64,000 nt of DNA, taken from contig NZ_BCWX01000001.1 in NCBI RefSeq assembly GCF_001894805.1, forward strand, positions 1,612,001 to 1,676,000, read 5' to 3'. The notes below the pieces were generated by a model, which saw nothing but the letters and a program-made list of their open reading frames with translations, was not told where the DNA came from and searched no databases. Made by a program: the position numbers and the translations under genes. Origin of the DNA: Rhodococcus globerulus NBRC 14531. GTDB lineage: Bacteria > Actinomycetota > Actinomycetes > Mycobacteriales > Mycobacteriaceae. The stretch's first letter is position 1, and each line of letters begins with the position of its first letter. Shown in pieces: positions 1 through 13,115 of the stretch.

Positions 1-1089
1 GAAGGCGTCGAGCTTGCCGATTCCTTCGGCGAGGAATTTCGCGACGTCCTGCGAGGACTGCTGGATGGAACGGTAACCGTCGTGGCCTAGCCGCAAGAAC
101 ATGTAGAACTGCAAGATCACCTGGGCGCCGGGGCGCGAGAAGTTGAGTGCAAAGGTCGGCATGCTGCCGCCGAGATAACTGACTTTGAACACCAGATCCT
201 CGGGGAGCAGGTCCTCCGAGCGCCACACCACCCAGCCAAGACCTGGGTACACCAGCCCGTATTTGTGCGCCGACGTGTTGATGGAATGAACTCGGGGGAG
301 CCGGAAGTCCCATTCGATTTCCGGTTGGAGGAACGGTGCGATCATGGCGCCGGACGCTCCGTCGACGTGGATCGGGATGTCGAGTCCGGTCTTCTTCTGG
401 ATCGCGTCGAGTGCATTGGATATCTCGAGCACGGGTTCGTACATGCCGGTGTAGGTGACACCCATGATTGCGACGACACCGATGGTGTTCTCGTCGACGT
501 ACTTCTCGAGATCGTGCCCGTCGAGTGTGCGATGTTCCTCGCTGATGGGGACGTATCGCGCTTCGATGTCCCAGTAGTTGCAGAACTTTTCCCAGCACAC
601 CTGCACGGCTGAACTCATCACCATGTTCGGGCGGTCCACCGGTTTGCCTGCAGCGCGCCTGGCGTGCTGCCAGCGACGCTTGAGAGCGAGTCCGCCCAGC
701 ATGCAGGCTTCCGACGAGCCGATGGTCGACGTACCGATCGCGTCTTTCGGAGACGGTGCGTTCCACAGGTCGGCGAGCATCCGCCAGCAGTATGTTTCGA
801 TCGCGGCCGTCTGCGGGTACTCGTCCTTGTCGATCATGTTCTTGTCGAACGACTCTGAATACAAGCGCGTGGCGTGGTCGTCCATCCACGTGCCGACAAA
901 CGTCGCGAGATTCAAACGGGCATTGCCGTCCAACATCGTTTCGTCGTGGACGATTTGATAGGCAGTTTCGGGGAGCATGCCATCAGGTTCGAGAGTGTAT
1001 TTCGAGGCAACCGAATCTTCTCCAGGTCTGGAGAAAATGGGATTCGCGGCGACGTAATCGGTATGTTCGGCTCTTCGCGGCTCTGGCAT
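1..1089 (-). CDS. gadB: Glutamate decarboxylase, 5' part (truncated by window edge)
   Basis: PLP-dependent decarboxylase converting glutamate to GABA with proton consumption. The first 363 residues are visible; the family is about 460 residues, so the C-terminus lies to the left of the window. Visible motifs are HVDGASG (241-247, whose Asp contacts the PLP pyridine nitrogen in this family) and [10 protein letters not shown], whose Lys276 would be the Schiff-base lysine, at the same number as in E. coli GadB. ATG at 1089 is preceded by AGGAG about 9 nt upstream, which fixes the start. No antiporter gene (gadC) is visible beside it, so a role in acid resistance or GABA metabolism is inference. 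Confidence 0.93.
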   Translation of the reverse strand, partial: MPEPRRAEHTDYVAANPIFSRPGEDSVASKYTLEPDGMLPETAYQIVHDETMLDGNARLNLATFVGTWMDDHATRLYSESFDKNMIDKDEYPQTAAIETYCWRMLADLWNAPSPKDAIGTSTIGSSEACMLGGLALKRRWQHARRAAGKPVDRPNMVMSSAVQVCWEKFCNYWDIEARYVPISEEHRTLDGHDLEKYVDENTIGVVAIMGVTYTGMYEPVLEISNALDAIQKKTGLDIPIHVDGASGAMIAPFLQPEIEWDFRLPRVHSINTSAHKYGLVYPGLGWVVWRSEDLLPEDLVFKVSYLGGSMPTFALNFSRPGAQVILQFYMFLRLGHDGYRSIQQSSQDVAKFLAEGIGKLDAF

Positions 1090-1208
1090 GAACTTCTGCT
1101 CCTCACAACGGTATTTCACGGTGGTCGGTGTCCTGATTGTTCGTATCCAGCTACCCCTTACCGTCCATTGCGGGAGGGAAGTTGTCAAAGGGAACTGTGA
1201 TCAGTCGA

Positions 1209-1589
1209 TCAGGCAGTCTGTGGCCTGAGCCTGCGCGCATCGTAGAACGCCGCGAAGTAACACAGCGTGGTGACAATCAGGAGTAAACCCGCGATGCGGG
1301 CGAAGGCGCGGTCGTCGAATGCCAGAATTGCCGTACCCGACACCCCGAGAGCGAGGACATAGACCAGCTTGGCCACCTGCCAACGGGGCGAGTCGGGACG
1401 GATCGCAGAAGGCTTGCCTCGCACGGTGATCCGCCAATCGAAAAGCAAGGGCAGCACCACCGCGACCCAGACGGCCGTACCGAAATCACCTTCGAGAATT
1501 CCGGCGACGGCGAGGAATACAGCACTGAGTACGAGAGTGGTCACCACGAGCACCTGCAGTTGTGATTGTGCAGTCACAGGAACCGTCAT
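1209..1589 (-). CDS. Small hypothetical membrane protein, about 126 aa
   Basis: No family recognised. Four hydrophobic segments are visible (roughly residues 8-30, 39-52, 73-91 and 97-116), with a positively charged stretch between segments 2 and 3 and an Arg-rich C-terminus, so an integral membrane protein is likely. It lies downstream of the flavin monooxygenase on the same strand. Start is uncertain: the frame is open to an ATG at 1676, only 8 nt after the monooxygenase stop, but that extension (residues SSGPENGCAL and so on) looks non-coding. ATG at 1589 has a TATACA hexamer 5 nt upstream, compatible with a leaderless transcript. Neither start has a good Shine-Dalgarno. Confidence 0.55.
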   Translation of the reverse strand: MTVPVTAQSQLQVLVVTTLVLSAVFLAVAGILEGDFGTAVWVAVVLPLLFDWRITVRGKPSAIRPDSPRWQVAKLVYVLALGVSGTAILAFDDRAFARIAGLLLIVTTLCYFAAFYDARRLRPQTA

Positions 1590-1683
1590 GCCTGTGTATA
1601 CCCAGAGAAGGCGGCTGTATGCGGTTAGCGCGCAGCCGTTCTCAGGCCCGGAAGAAAGTCGGATGGTATCCGACATCTGATCG

Positions 1684-3450
1684 TCAGGTCAGCGTTGGTA
1701 ATTCGACGCCGGTCAGGTCTGCCTTGATCTGCAACGCGAGGTACTTGCTGTAGTTACGCACCAGCATGAAGTTCCCACCGTGGATCCAGAACCGGTCGTG
1801 CCCGGACGCCCGCCACACCGACTGAAGCTCGCCCTCGTCGTCCAGATCCCAGACCGGACCGCAGGCGTCGGCGACGGCATCACCGAGGACGCGTCGTGCG
1901 GTGTCGAGAATTCCGCGGAACCCGGTGGCGCACACGATGGTGTCCGCCGGGACGTGGGTGCCGTCCGACATGATCAGCCCATCAGGCACGAGTCGCTCGA
2001 CGGTCGAACCTGACACCAGTTCGATGCTGCCATCAGCGATGAGCGGGGAGGCGCCGACGTCGATGTAGTAACCGCCGTTGCGTGTCAGGAACAGCATCAT
2101 CACTCCGGTGCCGTCCACACCGTCGGAGAGCACGAATCCCTTGGCGGCGAGAGCGTCGAGCAGGTCGCGGTCGTCCTCGGCCATTGCGGCGGACCCGTAC
2201 TTCAAAGCCGCAAGAAATTGTGGATCGAGCCGTGCCGACGACGCGTCGAGCAGGTCGGCCACGTCCGTGGAGGTGTGTTCGCCGTAGCGCATCCGGCCTC
2301 GATCAGACAGGGTGTGCCCGCTCACCACGTGGGTGGGCCCACGCTGGATCAGTGTCACCTGCGCACCCGATTCGTAGAGATCCTGCGCGATGTCGTGGCC
2401 GCTGTTGCCGGTTCCGATCACCACGGTGCGGGTTCCCTTGCGTGCCGGTTCGGTGCGATACCGGCTCGAATGCAGCAGTTCGCCGGCAAAATCCTCGGCG
2501 CCCGCAAATTCTGGAAGGACAGGTTCGGTACCACTGAGACCTGTCGCGAGAACCACGTGGTGCGGACGTAGTGTGCGCCGTGTGCCGTTACGATCGACGA
2601 CGACGGTCCAGCGCCGCTCGCCTGGATCGAATGTGGATTCCACAATCTCCGACCGCGTCCACACGTTCAGATCCATCGCACGTGAATATATTTCGAGCCA
2701 GTCGCCCATCTTGTCCTTGGGCGTGAAAACCGGCCAGGACGATGGGAATGGCATGAGCGGAAGATGATTCGACCAGACCGCGTCGTGTAGCACCAACGAG
2801 TCGTAGCGCCCGCGCCAGTTGTCGCCGACTCGATCACCGCGGTCGACCAGAAGGGTCCTGACTCCGAGCACGCCGAGTTGAGCGGCCAATGCCAGGCCCG
2901 AGTGGCCGGCACCGATTACGAGAACATCCGGATCGGCGTCGTGGCACTCGACTTCGCGGCTGCGCCGTGCCGACCAGTACTCCGGATGATCCCCCGTGCC
3001 GTCCGGTCGATGCTCGCCGGTGGTCGGTTCGTGGCCTGCCAGGGTATCCAGTGCGGTGAGGAGATTCCGGGCCCGCCAGGTGCCGTCGTCGAGGATCAGC
3101 CTGGCAACACCCCGTACGTGGCCGAGGTCGCTGTCGAACCGGAACAGTAGTTGGATCGTGGATCCGGACAGTGTCGGAACCAATGCTGGTGCGGCAACCG
3201 GGTCGAGGTGTTCGCCGTGCACGCGTTGCTCCAACGCGGACGCGATGACGGCATCGATCGGTGCGCTGCCGTTGAGACTGCGTAGGTCACCGGAGAAGGC
3301 GAGCAGATCGCGCCACCACACGTCGGGGTGTAGAACCATCTCAGCACCCACTCCGGAGCGGAGGAGGTCGGCAAAATCGGAGAGCCACTGTTCTGCCGTC
3401 GCCGCAACTGCGACCGTGTCGAGGTCGGCGGAATCCAATTGTGTTGTCAT
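1684..3450 (-). CDS. FAD/NADPH-dependent flavin monooxygenase with N-terminal SnoaL-like domain
   Basis: About 588 aa. The N-terminal ~150 residues look like an NTF2/SnoaL-type cone domain. The rest is a class B flavoprotein monooxygenase: FAD Rossmann motif GAGHSGLAL, the FMO-type fingerprint FAGELLHSSRY (FxGxxxHxxxY), the NADPH Rossmann motif GTGNSGHDI, and a late CATGFRG motif. Such enzymes hydroxylate or perform Baeyer-Villiger oxidation using NADPH and O2; the substrate cannot be read from sequence. ATG at 3450 is preferred because GGAAAG lies 8 nt upstream (a GTG two codons earlier is possible). It follows the mycofactocin-type SDR by 19 nt, so the two are probably co-transcribed and may act in sequence on an alcohol/ketone. 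Confidence 0.87.
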   Translation of the reverse strand: MTTQLDSADLDTVAVAATAEQWLSDFADLLRSGVGAEMVLHPDVWWRDLLAFSGDLRSLNGSAPIDAVIASALEQRVHGEHLDPVAAPALVPTLSGSTIQLLFRFDSDLGHVRGVARLILDDGTWRARNLLTALDTLAGHEPTTGEHRPDGTGDHPEYWSARRSREVECHDADPDVLVIGAGHSGLALAAQLGVLGVRTLLVDRGDRVGDNWRGRYDSLVLHDAVWSNHLPLMPFPSSWPVFTPKDKMGDWLEIYSRAMDLNVWTRSEIVESTFDPGERRWTVVVDRNGTRRTLRPHHVVLATGLSGTEPVLPEFAGAEDFAGELLHSSRYRTEPARKGTRTVVIGTGNSGHDIAQDLYESGAQVTLIQRGPTHVVSGHTLSDRGRMRYGEHTSTDVADLLDASSARLDPQFLAALKYGSAAMAEDDRDLLDALAAKGFVLSDGVDGTGVMMLFLTRNGGYYIDVGASPLIADGSIELVSGSTVERLVPDGLIMSDGTHVPADTIVCATGFRGILDTARRVLGDAVADACGPVWDLDDEGELQSVWRASGHDRFWIHGGNFMLVRNYSKYLALQIKADLTGVELPTLT

Positions 3451-3469
3451 ATACACACTTTCCGTGAAA

Positions 3470-4312
3470 TCAGCGGGTGGTGAAGCCGGCGTCGACCTTC
3501 AGTTCGGTGCCAGTGACGTAGCGCGCCTCGTCAGAAGCCAGGAACAGGACCGCATTGGAGACGTCGATCGGATCGGCCCAGGGGACAGGCAAGGCGTTGG
3601 TTCCCGCGAAGAGCGGTGCCACCTGTTCCTTGGTCGGGTTCCGGATGCCGGGCAGGAAGAGGTTGAAGCAGCGATCGTTCATGATCATGTCGGTATCGGT
3701 TGCGCCCGGGTGGACGGTGTTCGCGCGGATGCCGTGTTCGCCGAGTTCGCTGACGAGCGTTCGCATCAGGCCGACGACCGCATGCTTGCTGGCGGCGTAG
3801 GCGCCGGCGTTGCGTGTGCCTTTGATTCCGGCTGTCGAGCTGGTGATGACGATCGACCCTCCGTCACCCTGCTCGATCAGGTGCGGTACTGCGGCTTTGC
3901 AGGTGTGCCACACGCCTTTGAGGTTGACGTCGAGTACGTCGTCCCACTCGTCTTCGGTAATCCGGTGTGCCGGTTCGCCACTGATGAAGATCCCGGCGTT
4001 TGCGACCACGATGTCGACGCGGCCGAGTTCCGCGACTCCGCGGTCGAGAAGCGTGCGCACCGAGTCGAAGTCGCGTACGTCGGCAATCCCGGCGTGGATG
4101 CGACGGCCGATCTTCTCGACTCCGCGAACTGTTTCGGCGAGGTCGTCCGGCGTGGCGGGAGGGTAGAACCGAGTGACCGTATCGATGCCGTCTGCGAGAT
4201 CGAGGGCGATGATGTCGGCGCCTTCTTCGGCGAGCCGGAGCGCGTGACTGCGTCCCTGGCCTCGCGCTGCGCCGGTGATGAAGGCAACTTTTCCAGCTAG
4301 CCGTCCGGGCAT
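3470..4312 (-). CDS. Mycofactocin-coupled SDR family oxidoreductase
   Basis: 280 aa. N-terminal GKVAFITGAARGQGR gives the NAD-binding TGxxxGxG motif; VVANAGI and YAASK supply the NNAG-like and YxxxK catalytic motifs. The sequence resembles the mycofactocin-associated SDR subfamily (TIGR03971-like), in which the nicotinamide is held non-exchangeably and re-oxidised by mycofactocin. Extra residues after the first beta-alpha-beta unit (FYPPATPDDLAETV) fit that subfamily's longer loop. ATG at 4312 has AAGGAG about 7 nt upstream, so an upstream in-frame start is rejected. No mft biosynthesis gene is in this window. The operon partner is the flavin monooxygenase. Confidence 0.87.
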   Translation of the reverse strand: MPGRLAGKVAFITGAARGQGRSHALRLAEEGADIIALDLADGIDTVTRFYPPATPDDLAETVRGVEKIGRRIHAGIADVRDFDSVRTLLDRGVAELGRVDIVVANAGIFISGEPAHRITEDEWDDVLDVNLKGVWHTCKAAVPHLIEQGDGGSIVITSSTAGIKGTRNAGAYAASKHAVVGLMRTLVSELGEHGIRANTVHPGATDTDMIMNDRCFNLFLPGIRNPTKEQVAPLFAGTNALPVPWADPIDVSNAVLFLASDEARYVTGTELKVDAGFTTR

Positions 4313-4438
4313 CCTGCTCCTTCTGTCCGACGTCGTTGTCGTCCGGAAGGTAACGAGGATCACAGAAGCGTCAGCGCGGCACTCCCATTCAGTAGGACGG
4401 AGTCTGGGGGCTCGCGAGAGTGTCTCCGGCTGAGGTGA

Positions 4439-5197
4439 TTACGAGGACGGAGTGTGTAGACGCTCCACAGCCGTGCTGGCCATCGATCCCAGAACCTCGG
4501 GCGCGATGGGCGTCGGCGCGGTGGCGGAGAGTTGAGTCAGGTTGGGTCCCACTGCCGCGACGACTACATCGGCGACAAGTGTGAATCCTTCACTCGCCGT
4601 CGTGATTCGGTAGGAGAACGACGCGTCGCCGACGGTCGGCTGATGCCCCGCGCCGACTTGATAGGTGATATTGATGCCGTCGGCGTCGGTACCCGAGAAT
4701 TCGCTGCATCCGGCAACCGTGGCCTGCATACTCTCGAATGCTGCTGTGGCCGCGGCGCCGTCGGCGTACGAGGCACTGTCCTGATCGATGCTCGTGAAAT
4801 CGGGTCCGGTGAACATCTTCGAGATCGAGGCGACTGAACCCGGAACCTGGGTGGCGATCGGTGCGAGCACGCCGGCACAAGCGGCGGGGTTGGTGCTGGA
4901 CTTGTCGGACTCCGATCTGGCGGGTGCGGGAGCGAGGCCCAGATCCTCGACCGGATCCGGCACGATGTCGAAACCAGCTGGTAGTTCGCTGAGTGTGAGT
5001 ACGGTCTGCGTCAGCGCCGCTTTGTCCAGCGGAGTGCCGGTGAGGCCGGTCGGGACAGGCGCAGTGCTGAACGGAGCGAGGGCAACATCGGGTACCGGGG
5101 AAGCATCCGATGCCGTGGGCGAAGATGTTTCGGATCCGCATCCGCCGACGAGGAGAACTGCCGCCACGCCGAGTCCTGCGACAGCGCGACGCGACAT
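4439..5197 (-). CDS. Putative lipoprotein, PknH-sensor-like
   Basis: 252 aa. Signal peptide with Arg-rich n-region (MSRRAVAG) and lipobox LVGGC, so predicted to be exported and lipid-anchored. After a Ser/Thr/Pro-rich linker, the mature domain begins with LTLSELPAGF, a phrase typical of actinobacterial PknH-like extracellular sensor domains, and has two further Cys that could form the disulfide seen in that fold; the family call is inference. The start ATG overlaps the upstream lipoprotein's TGA by one base (TGATG), so the two are translationally coupled. Function unknown. Confidence 0.7.
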   Translation of the reverse strand: MSRRAVAGLGVAAVLLVGGCGSETSSPTASDASPVPDVALAPFSTAPVPTGLTGTPLDKAALTQTVLTLSELPAGFDIVPDPVEDLGLAPAPARSESDKSSTNPAACAGVLAPIATQVPGSVASISKMFTGPDFTSIDQDSASYADGAAATAAFESMQATVAGCSEFSGTDADGINITYQVGAGHQPTVGDASFSYRITTASEGFTLVADVVVAAVGPNLTQLSATAPTPIAPEVLGSMASTAVERLHTPSS

Positions 5198-6138
5198 CAC
5201 GATGTCCACCGAATGTTGTTGGTAATGCTCTGTCGGATTACCGATGTGCCGTCCGGGTCGCTGTAAGCCTGGTCGCCGCCGACCGAAAGTTCGCCGCTGA
5301 CGGGAAGCGGCAGATTCAGGTCGACGATCATGGTTCCCGACCCGGCCATGACGTACTGATCGATGTCGAGAGTGCCCGCCCCGCCTGCGAGATTCCAGAT
5401 GTTGCTCTGCGGAGTCTGTGACAGTTCTACGGCGAGGGTGAGACGGTCGCCGTCACGCGCGGTCACGGTGACGGTGGTTGTCTGATCGAGTTGGATCTCG
5501 CTACTGACGTCTTGCTTCACCGTCCACCGGGCACCGACTCCGACGGGCTCTGTCGGCAGAGCAACGGCGCGATACACCGCTTGGCCGAAGGCCTGTTCGA
5601 TTGCCGCGCGGGCCGCATTTGCCGACCCGGCCGACGGGCGTAAGCGCAGCGCCGTGACAGCACCGGATTCTGTAAAGGTCAACCCGGCTCCTGACCCTTC
5701 GGCGCCACCGAGGGCGGCTTGGAGCGTCTCGTCCGGCGTAGTCATGCCAGACAGGGTGAGATCAACCACGGTTGTCGGATTCTGGGGAGTGGCGGCCGTC
5801 GCCACGACGGCATTGAGCGGAATGGTCACTTCAGGCGAGGAAATGTCCTGAACCGGCTGCTGGTCGATCTGCTGGCGCACGTCGGTCGACGTCACCAGGG
5901 TTGTTGCCTGAGTGGTTCCGGCGGGCAGGTTCATCCGCAGGCTCTGCCTGGGCTCACTTCCGGCATCGAGTACCTCGACAGTCGCAGCGGTGACTGGGAC
6001 GGTGAACTCGGCTGGAGTCGCCGAAGGCGTATCAGGCGACTGCTCGGCGTCGCCGCATGAGGTGAGAACGGTGACGAGAGCAAGGGCGGCGGCGAACACA
6101 TAAGGAACGCGCCGGCCGGAGATAGACAACTGTGGCAC
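5197..6138 (-). CDS. Putative lipoprotein of unknown function
   Basis: About 313 aa. Signal sequence RRVPYVFAAALALVTVLTSC ends in a lipobox-type TSC; the mature protein is Thr/Ser/Pro-rich at first, then predicted mostly beta. No family recognised with confidence. GTG at 6138, with GGAG just upstream, gives a normal-length signal peptide; the open frame runs to an ATG at 6243, but that extension (Cys/His-rich) would overlap lspA and bury the signal peptide. It is the first gene of a two-lipoprotein operon divergent from lspA. Confidence 0.68.
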   Translation of the reverse strand: MPQLSISGRRVPYVFAAALALVTVLTSCGDAEQSPDTPSATPAEFTVPVTAATVEVLDAGSEPRQSLRMNLPAGTTQATTLVTSTDVRQQIDQQPVQDISSPEVTIPLNAVVATAATPQNPTTVVDLTLSGMTTPDETLQAALGGAEGSGAGLTFTESGAVTALRLRPSAGSANAARAAIEQAFGQAVYRAVALPTEPVGVGARWTVKQDVSSEIQLDQTTTVTVTARDGDRLTLAVELSQTPQSNIWNLAGGAGTLDIDQYVMAGSGTMIVDLNLPLPVSGELSVGGDQAYSDPDGTSVIRQSITNNIRWTS

Positions 6139-6216
6139 GCGCTCCAGGCTAACCGCTTCGCCGGAGTGCCCGGTCGGGTCGGGGAGCGCGTGCGTGCAGA
6201 GCAGCAGACATAGGGG

Positions 6217-6879
6217 ATGATGGTGGGCGTGAGTACAGACCACCCAGACCGAGATCTCAGCGCGGAGGATCAGCCGATTACCGATTTGTCGAAGTCCGCA
6301 TCACCGACACGGCCAAAACGGTTGGCGATGCTGATCGCCATCGCGGCAGTCATCCTGATCGCGGACGTCTTGACCAAGATCTGGGCTGTTGCGGCGATCA
6401 CGCCCGGCAAGCCGATCGAAATCATCGGCGACGTCGTCACTTTCACGTTGGTCCGCAATCCCGGTGCGGCCTTCTCGATGGCAACGTCGATGACGTGGAT
6501 CCTCACGTTGGTTGCGATCGGCGTCGTGATCGGAGTGATCAAGATCGGTCGCACTCTGCGGTCACCCTGGTGGGCTCTGGGTCTGGGTCTGGTGCTCGGC
6601 GGCGCACTCGGCAACCTCATCGACCGATTGTTCCGCGCCCCGGGTTTCATGCGCGGACACGTCGTCGACTTCATGTCCATCGGCTGGTGGCCTGTGTTCA
6701 ACATCGCTGATTCTGCGATCGTGTGCGGTGCAATCCTGTTGGTCGTCTTGACGTTGTTCGGGTTCGAACCCAACGGCGAGCGCCTGCGCAGTGACAAGGA
6801 CACGGGCGAGGGCCCGGGCAGTGACAAGGACACGGGCGAGGGCCCGGGCAGTGGCAAGGTCACGGGGGAGAGCAAATGA
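6217..6879 (+). CDS. lspA: Lipoprotein signal peptidase (signal peptidase II)
   Basis: Up to 220 aa; inner-membrane aspartyl protease that cleaves prolipoprotein signal peptides after diacylglyceryl transfer. Four transmembrane segments, with the family motifs [16 protein letters not shown] and FNIADS; the Asp residues in the last two are the catalytic dyad. The start is one of several closely spaced codons (ATG 6217, ATG 6220, GTG 6223 or 6229); AGGGG at 6212-6216 favours 6223-6229. The C-terminus carries an unusual hydrophilic tail built from a 10-residue repeat ([10 protein letters not shown]). It overlaps the pseudouridine synthase gene by 4 nt (ATGA). Confidence 0.95.
   Translation: MMVGVSTDHPDRDLSAEDQPITDLSKSASPTRPKRLAMLIAIAAVILIADVLTKIWAVAAITPGKPIEIIGDVVTFTLVRNPGAAFSMATSMTWILTLVAIGVVIGVIKIGRTLRSPWWALGLGLVLGGALGNLIDRLFRAPGFMRGHVVDFMSIGWWPVFNIADSAIVCGAILLVVLTLFGFEPNGERLRSDKDTGEGPGSDKDTGEGPGSGKVTGESK
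6788..6876 (+). repeat. 30-bp tandem repeat in the lspA 3' end
   Basis: Two identical 30-bp units (6788-6817 and 6818-6847), followed by a third, degenerate, 29-bp unit (6848-6876). They encode the repeated tail [10 protein letters not shown] of LspA. The length is a multiple of three, so copy-number changes keep the frame and only alter tail length. Confidence 0.9.
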
Positions 6880-7802
6880 GGGAATCGCGTTCGATGCCGG
6901 TACCGGACGGACTCGACGCGATGCGCGTCGACGCCGGATTGGCACGACTACTCGGTCTCTCTCGAACCGTCTCGGCCACCCTTGCAGAAGAAGGTTCGGT
7001 ACTGCTCGACGGTGTAGCTGTCGGGAAGTCCGATCGGTTGACCGCGGGTTCGTGGCTCGAGGTTGTCCTGCCCGAGCCGCCGCGTCCGCTGACCGTGGAA
7101 GCTACTCCGGTCGAGGGCATGGAAATTCTCTACGCGGACGACGACGTTGTTGCGGTGGACAAGCCAGTCGGCGTTGCAGCGCACGCGAGTGTGGGGTGGA
7201 CGGGTCCGACGGTCATCGGCGGCCTGGCCGCTGCAGGTTTCCGGATTTCGACGTCGGGCGCGCACGAGCGTCAAGGCATCGTTCACAGACTTGATGTCGG
7301 GACGTCCGGTGTCATGGTCGTTGCGACGTCCGAGCGGGCGTACACCGTACTCAAGCGGGCCTTCAAACAGCGCACCATCGACAAGAGGTACCACGCGCTG
7401 GTCCAGGGGCACCCGGACCCGAGCAGCGGAACGATCGACGCTCCGATCGGGCGGCACCACGGGAACGACTGGCGTTTTGCCGTGACCGCCGACGGTAAGG
7501 CAAGCGTCACGCATTACGACACCATCGAGGCATTTCAGGCGGCAAGTCTGTTGGATGTGCACCTCGAAACGGGGCGGACACACCAGATTCGGGTGCATTT
7601 CTCCGCGCTGCGCCACCCGTGCTGTGGCGACTTGACGTACGGAGCGGACCCCCGCCTCGCCGAGCGGTTGCGACTCGAGCGGCAGTGGCTTCATGCAGTG
7701 TCACTCGGGTTTGCACATCCGGCGGACGGGCGCTGGGTCGAGATCAAGAGCAAGTACCCGAAAGACCTCGAACATGCGCTAGAGGTTCTTCGATCCGCAT
7801 GA
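6876..7802 (+). CDS. RluA-family 23S rRNA pseudouridine synthase (RluD-like)
   Basis: 308 aa. N-terminal S4 RNA-binding domain (about residues 15-75), then the RluA catalytic domain with the HRLDVGTSG motif; Asp140 is the catalytic residue that attacks the uridine C1'. The later RTHQIRVH motif is also conserved in the family. Likely isomerises uridines in helix 69 of 23S rRNA, though the exact positions are inference. It is the second gene of the lspA run, overlapping both neighbours by 4 nt, an arrangement common in actinobacteria. Confidence 0.92.
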   Translation: MRESRSMPVPDGLDAMRVDAGLARLLGLSRTVSATLAEEGSVLLDGVAVGKSDRLTAGSWLEVVLPEPPRPLTVEATPVEGMEILYADDDVVAVDKPVGVAAHASVGWTGPTVIGGLAAAGFRISTSGAHERQGIVHRLDVGTSGVMVVATSERAYTVLKRAFKQRTIDKRYHALVQGHPDPSSGTIDAPIGRHHGNDWRFAVTADGKASVTHYDTIEAFQAASLLDVHLETGRTHQIRVHFSALRHPCCGDLTYGADPRLAERLRLERQWLHAVSLGFAHPADGRWVEIKSKYPKDLEHALEVLRSA

Positions 7803-8443
7803 GCGCGCGAGCAGTCGGTTCCGCGCTGGCGGGAATCGCAGTTGTTGCGCTCGTCGTTGGAGCCGGCCTGCTGAATCCGGTTCCCACCCCGCCGGTGGGA
7901 ACCGATTCGCTCGGCCCGGACAGTGGTGAACTGGTATCCGATTATCTCGACCGTGCGCGAGAATCATTCGACGCGGTCGAGGGCTCGGCGTGGGCCCTCG
8001 CATCGTTTGCCGCTCCGATGACTGCCGACGACGTTATCGCGGCCACCCCGGGAGTTCGGGTGTCCGAGGTGTTGTTCCGAGTGCCGTTGGATCGGGTTCA
8101 GACTCCGATGGTCGCGATTGCAGTACCGGACAACAACGACGCGATTCGACGGGCACCTGGAGCTGCGGCGACGCGACTCGCCGCCATGACGGGGGTCGAC
8201 GAACGGCAGAAACGCGTCGCGGAAGTGTCGAGTCGGCTGTTGTCGCAGGGGTGCGCGTGTGCGATCGGCGCGGTAGTGCACGGCACTGCGCAGGAACTTG
8301 CGACATTGGCAGGTACTCCATCGATCCGAGCGCTCGAAGCCTTGCCGGAAGACGGCACTCCGTGGCGCGCAGCGGTTCGGCCGCTGCTGCCGGAGTATGT
8401 GGACGTGGTTCGGGTAGGACCGGATGACGGACCAGTTCCATGA
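7799..8443 (+). CDS. Hypothetical membrane-anchored or exported protein
   Basis: 214 aa. One N-terminal hydrophobic helix (residues 7-25) could be a signal anchor or an uncleaved signal peptide; the rest is predicted to be extracytoplasmic. No catalytic motif or family recognised; a CAC pair (CACAIG) is near residue 154. ATG at 7799 overlaps the upstream stop (ATGA), and the gene's own stop overlaps rarD the same way, so translation is coupled through the whole run. The frame is open further upstream, but that would overlap the pseudouridine synthase extensively and lacks a signal sequence at its start. Confidence 0.75.
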   Translation: MSARAVGSALAGIAVVALVVGAGLLNPVPTPPVGTDSLGPDSGELVSDYLDRARESFDAVEGSAWALASFAAPMTADDVIAATPGVRVSEVLFRVPLDRVQTPMVAIAVPDNNDAIRRAPGAAATRLAAMTGVDERQKRVAEVSSRLLSQGCACAIGAVVHGTAQELATLAGTPSIRALEALPEDGTPWRAAVRPLLPEYVDVVRVGPDDGPVP

Positions 8444-9393
8444 GCACCGATGACGGACGCGAGATCACGCTGTCGAAAGTGACCAGGTCCGGTTCGAGTT
8501 CGGGCATCGCGTTCGGTGCCGGCGCCTTCCTGATCTGGGGCGCATTCCCCGCGTTCTTCGGTTTGCTCGATTTTGCCGACCCGCTCGAAATTCTTGCTCA
8601 TCGAGTGGTGTGGACACTCGTGCTGATGCTGATCGTGTTGGCGGTTCTCGGTCGACTTGCCTCGCTTCGCGGCATCAGCGGGCGTACGTGGTTGCTGGTG
8701 ACGGCAGCCTCGGCGGCAATCGCTGTCAACTGGGGAACCTACATCTACGCGGTGGCGTCGGGGCGAGTGGTGGAAGCCGCGCTCGGATATTTCATCAACC
8801 CGTTGGTGACTGTCCTGCTCGGTGTGGTGATCTTCCGAGAGCGGCTTCGACGCGCTCAGATCGTGGCGCTGGCGCTGGCTGCAACAGCGGTGGTGGTGAT
8901 CACCATCGATTACGGCAAACCGCCGATCGTGGCACTCGTCCTGGCGGGGTCTTTTGCGACGTACGGACTGATCAAGAAGGTGGTTCCGCTCGACCCACGA
9001 ACCAGCTTGACGGCTGAGGGCGTCGTCGCCGCTCCGTTCGCGGTGGGATATCTCGTATTTCTCGGTCTGACCGGCGCCGGTGCTTTTGTCTCCGGCGGCA
9101 CCGGCCAAAGCCTGCTCCTCATGGCGGCCGGCCCCGTGACGGCATTGCCGCTGTTGCTGTTCGGTGTTGCCGCGCAGCGAGTGAAACTCTCCACAATGGG
9201 CATGTTGCAGTACCTGACACCGGCGCTGCAGATGTTGTGGGGCGTCGCGGTGATGCGTGAGGACATGCCCGCGTCGCGGTGGATCGGGTTTGCCTTGATC
9301 TGGCTGGCACTGGTGATCTTCACGACAGACATCGTCCGCGCTAATCGGCGTTCACAGGGGTCGACGTCGTCCAAGCAGGAGCCGGTCACGTAA
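8440..9393 (+). CDS. rarD: EamA/DMT-superfamily transporter, RarD type
   Basis: 317 aa with about ten hydrophobic helices, the RarD/DMT layout. The N-terminal segment AFLIWGAFPAFFGLL and the helix-2 region LAHRVVWTL match RarD proteins, and the central NWGTYIYAVASGRVVEAALGYF stretch (NWxxYIWAV...E.SLGYFINPL pattern) is the family's signature. Transport substrate is unknown; RarD is named for chloramphenicol sensitivity, which is not evidence of substrate here. Starts at ATG 8440 overlapping the previous stop by 4 nt. It ends about 100 nt before dnaE. Confidence 0.88.
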   Translation: MSTDDGREITLSKVTRSGSSSGIAFGAGAFLIWGAFPAFFGLLDFADPLEILAHRVVWTLVLMLIVLAVLGRLASLRGISGRTWLLVTAASAAIAVNWGTYIYAVASGRVVEAALGYFINPLVTVLLGVVIFRERLRRAQIVALALAATAVVVITIDYGKPPIVALVLAGSFATYGLIKKVVPLDPRTSLTAEGVVAAPFAVGYLVFLGLTGAGAFVSGGTGQSLLLMAAGPVTALPLLLFGVAAQRVKLSTMGMLQYLTPALQMLWGVAVMREDMPASRWIGFALIWLALVIFTTDIVRANRRSQGSTSSKQEPVT

Positions 9394-9492
9394 CTATCGT
9401 CGCGCCGCCTGCCGGTCACATCGATCGGCCGCCGACTCTGTCGGTAGCGGGGCATACACTCGACCAAGCTCCCAGACATCAGAGAGGCGCAC

Positions 9493-13029
<3,537 letters not shown>

Positions 13030-13040
13030 GGCCTCATACA

Positions 13041-13086
13041 ACAAACGTCTCGTTCACCTGGGAAGCCAAGTGAACGAGACGTTTGT
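13041..13086. terminator. Strong hairpin after dnaE, probably bidirectional
   Basis: A perfect 17-bp inverted repeat (13041-13057 against 13070-13086; arms begin ACAAACGTCTCG and end CGAGACGTTTGT), with three further inner pairs and a GAAG loop. It lies between dnaE and the convergent small membrane-protein gene. Rho-independent function is likely although no long U-tract follows. Confidence 0.85.
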
Positions 13087-13115
13087 GTATGTCCTGAAAG
13101 AGCGAAGCGAGAGAC

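Noticed and set aside
2996-4300. A 434-codon plus-strand frame opposite the monooxygenase/SDR pair
   Set aside because: Spans two oppositely oriented real genes; Arg/Ser-rich then Asp/Val-rich shadow composition.
13041-13086. Operator rather than terminator after dnaE
   Set aside because: Position between two convergent stops and the length of the stem fit a terminator better, though no U-tract is present.
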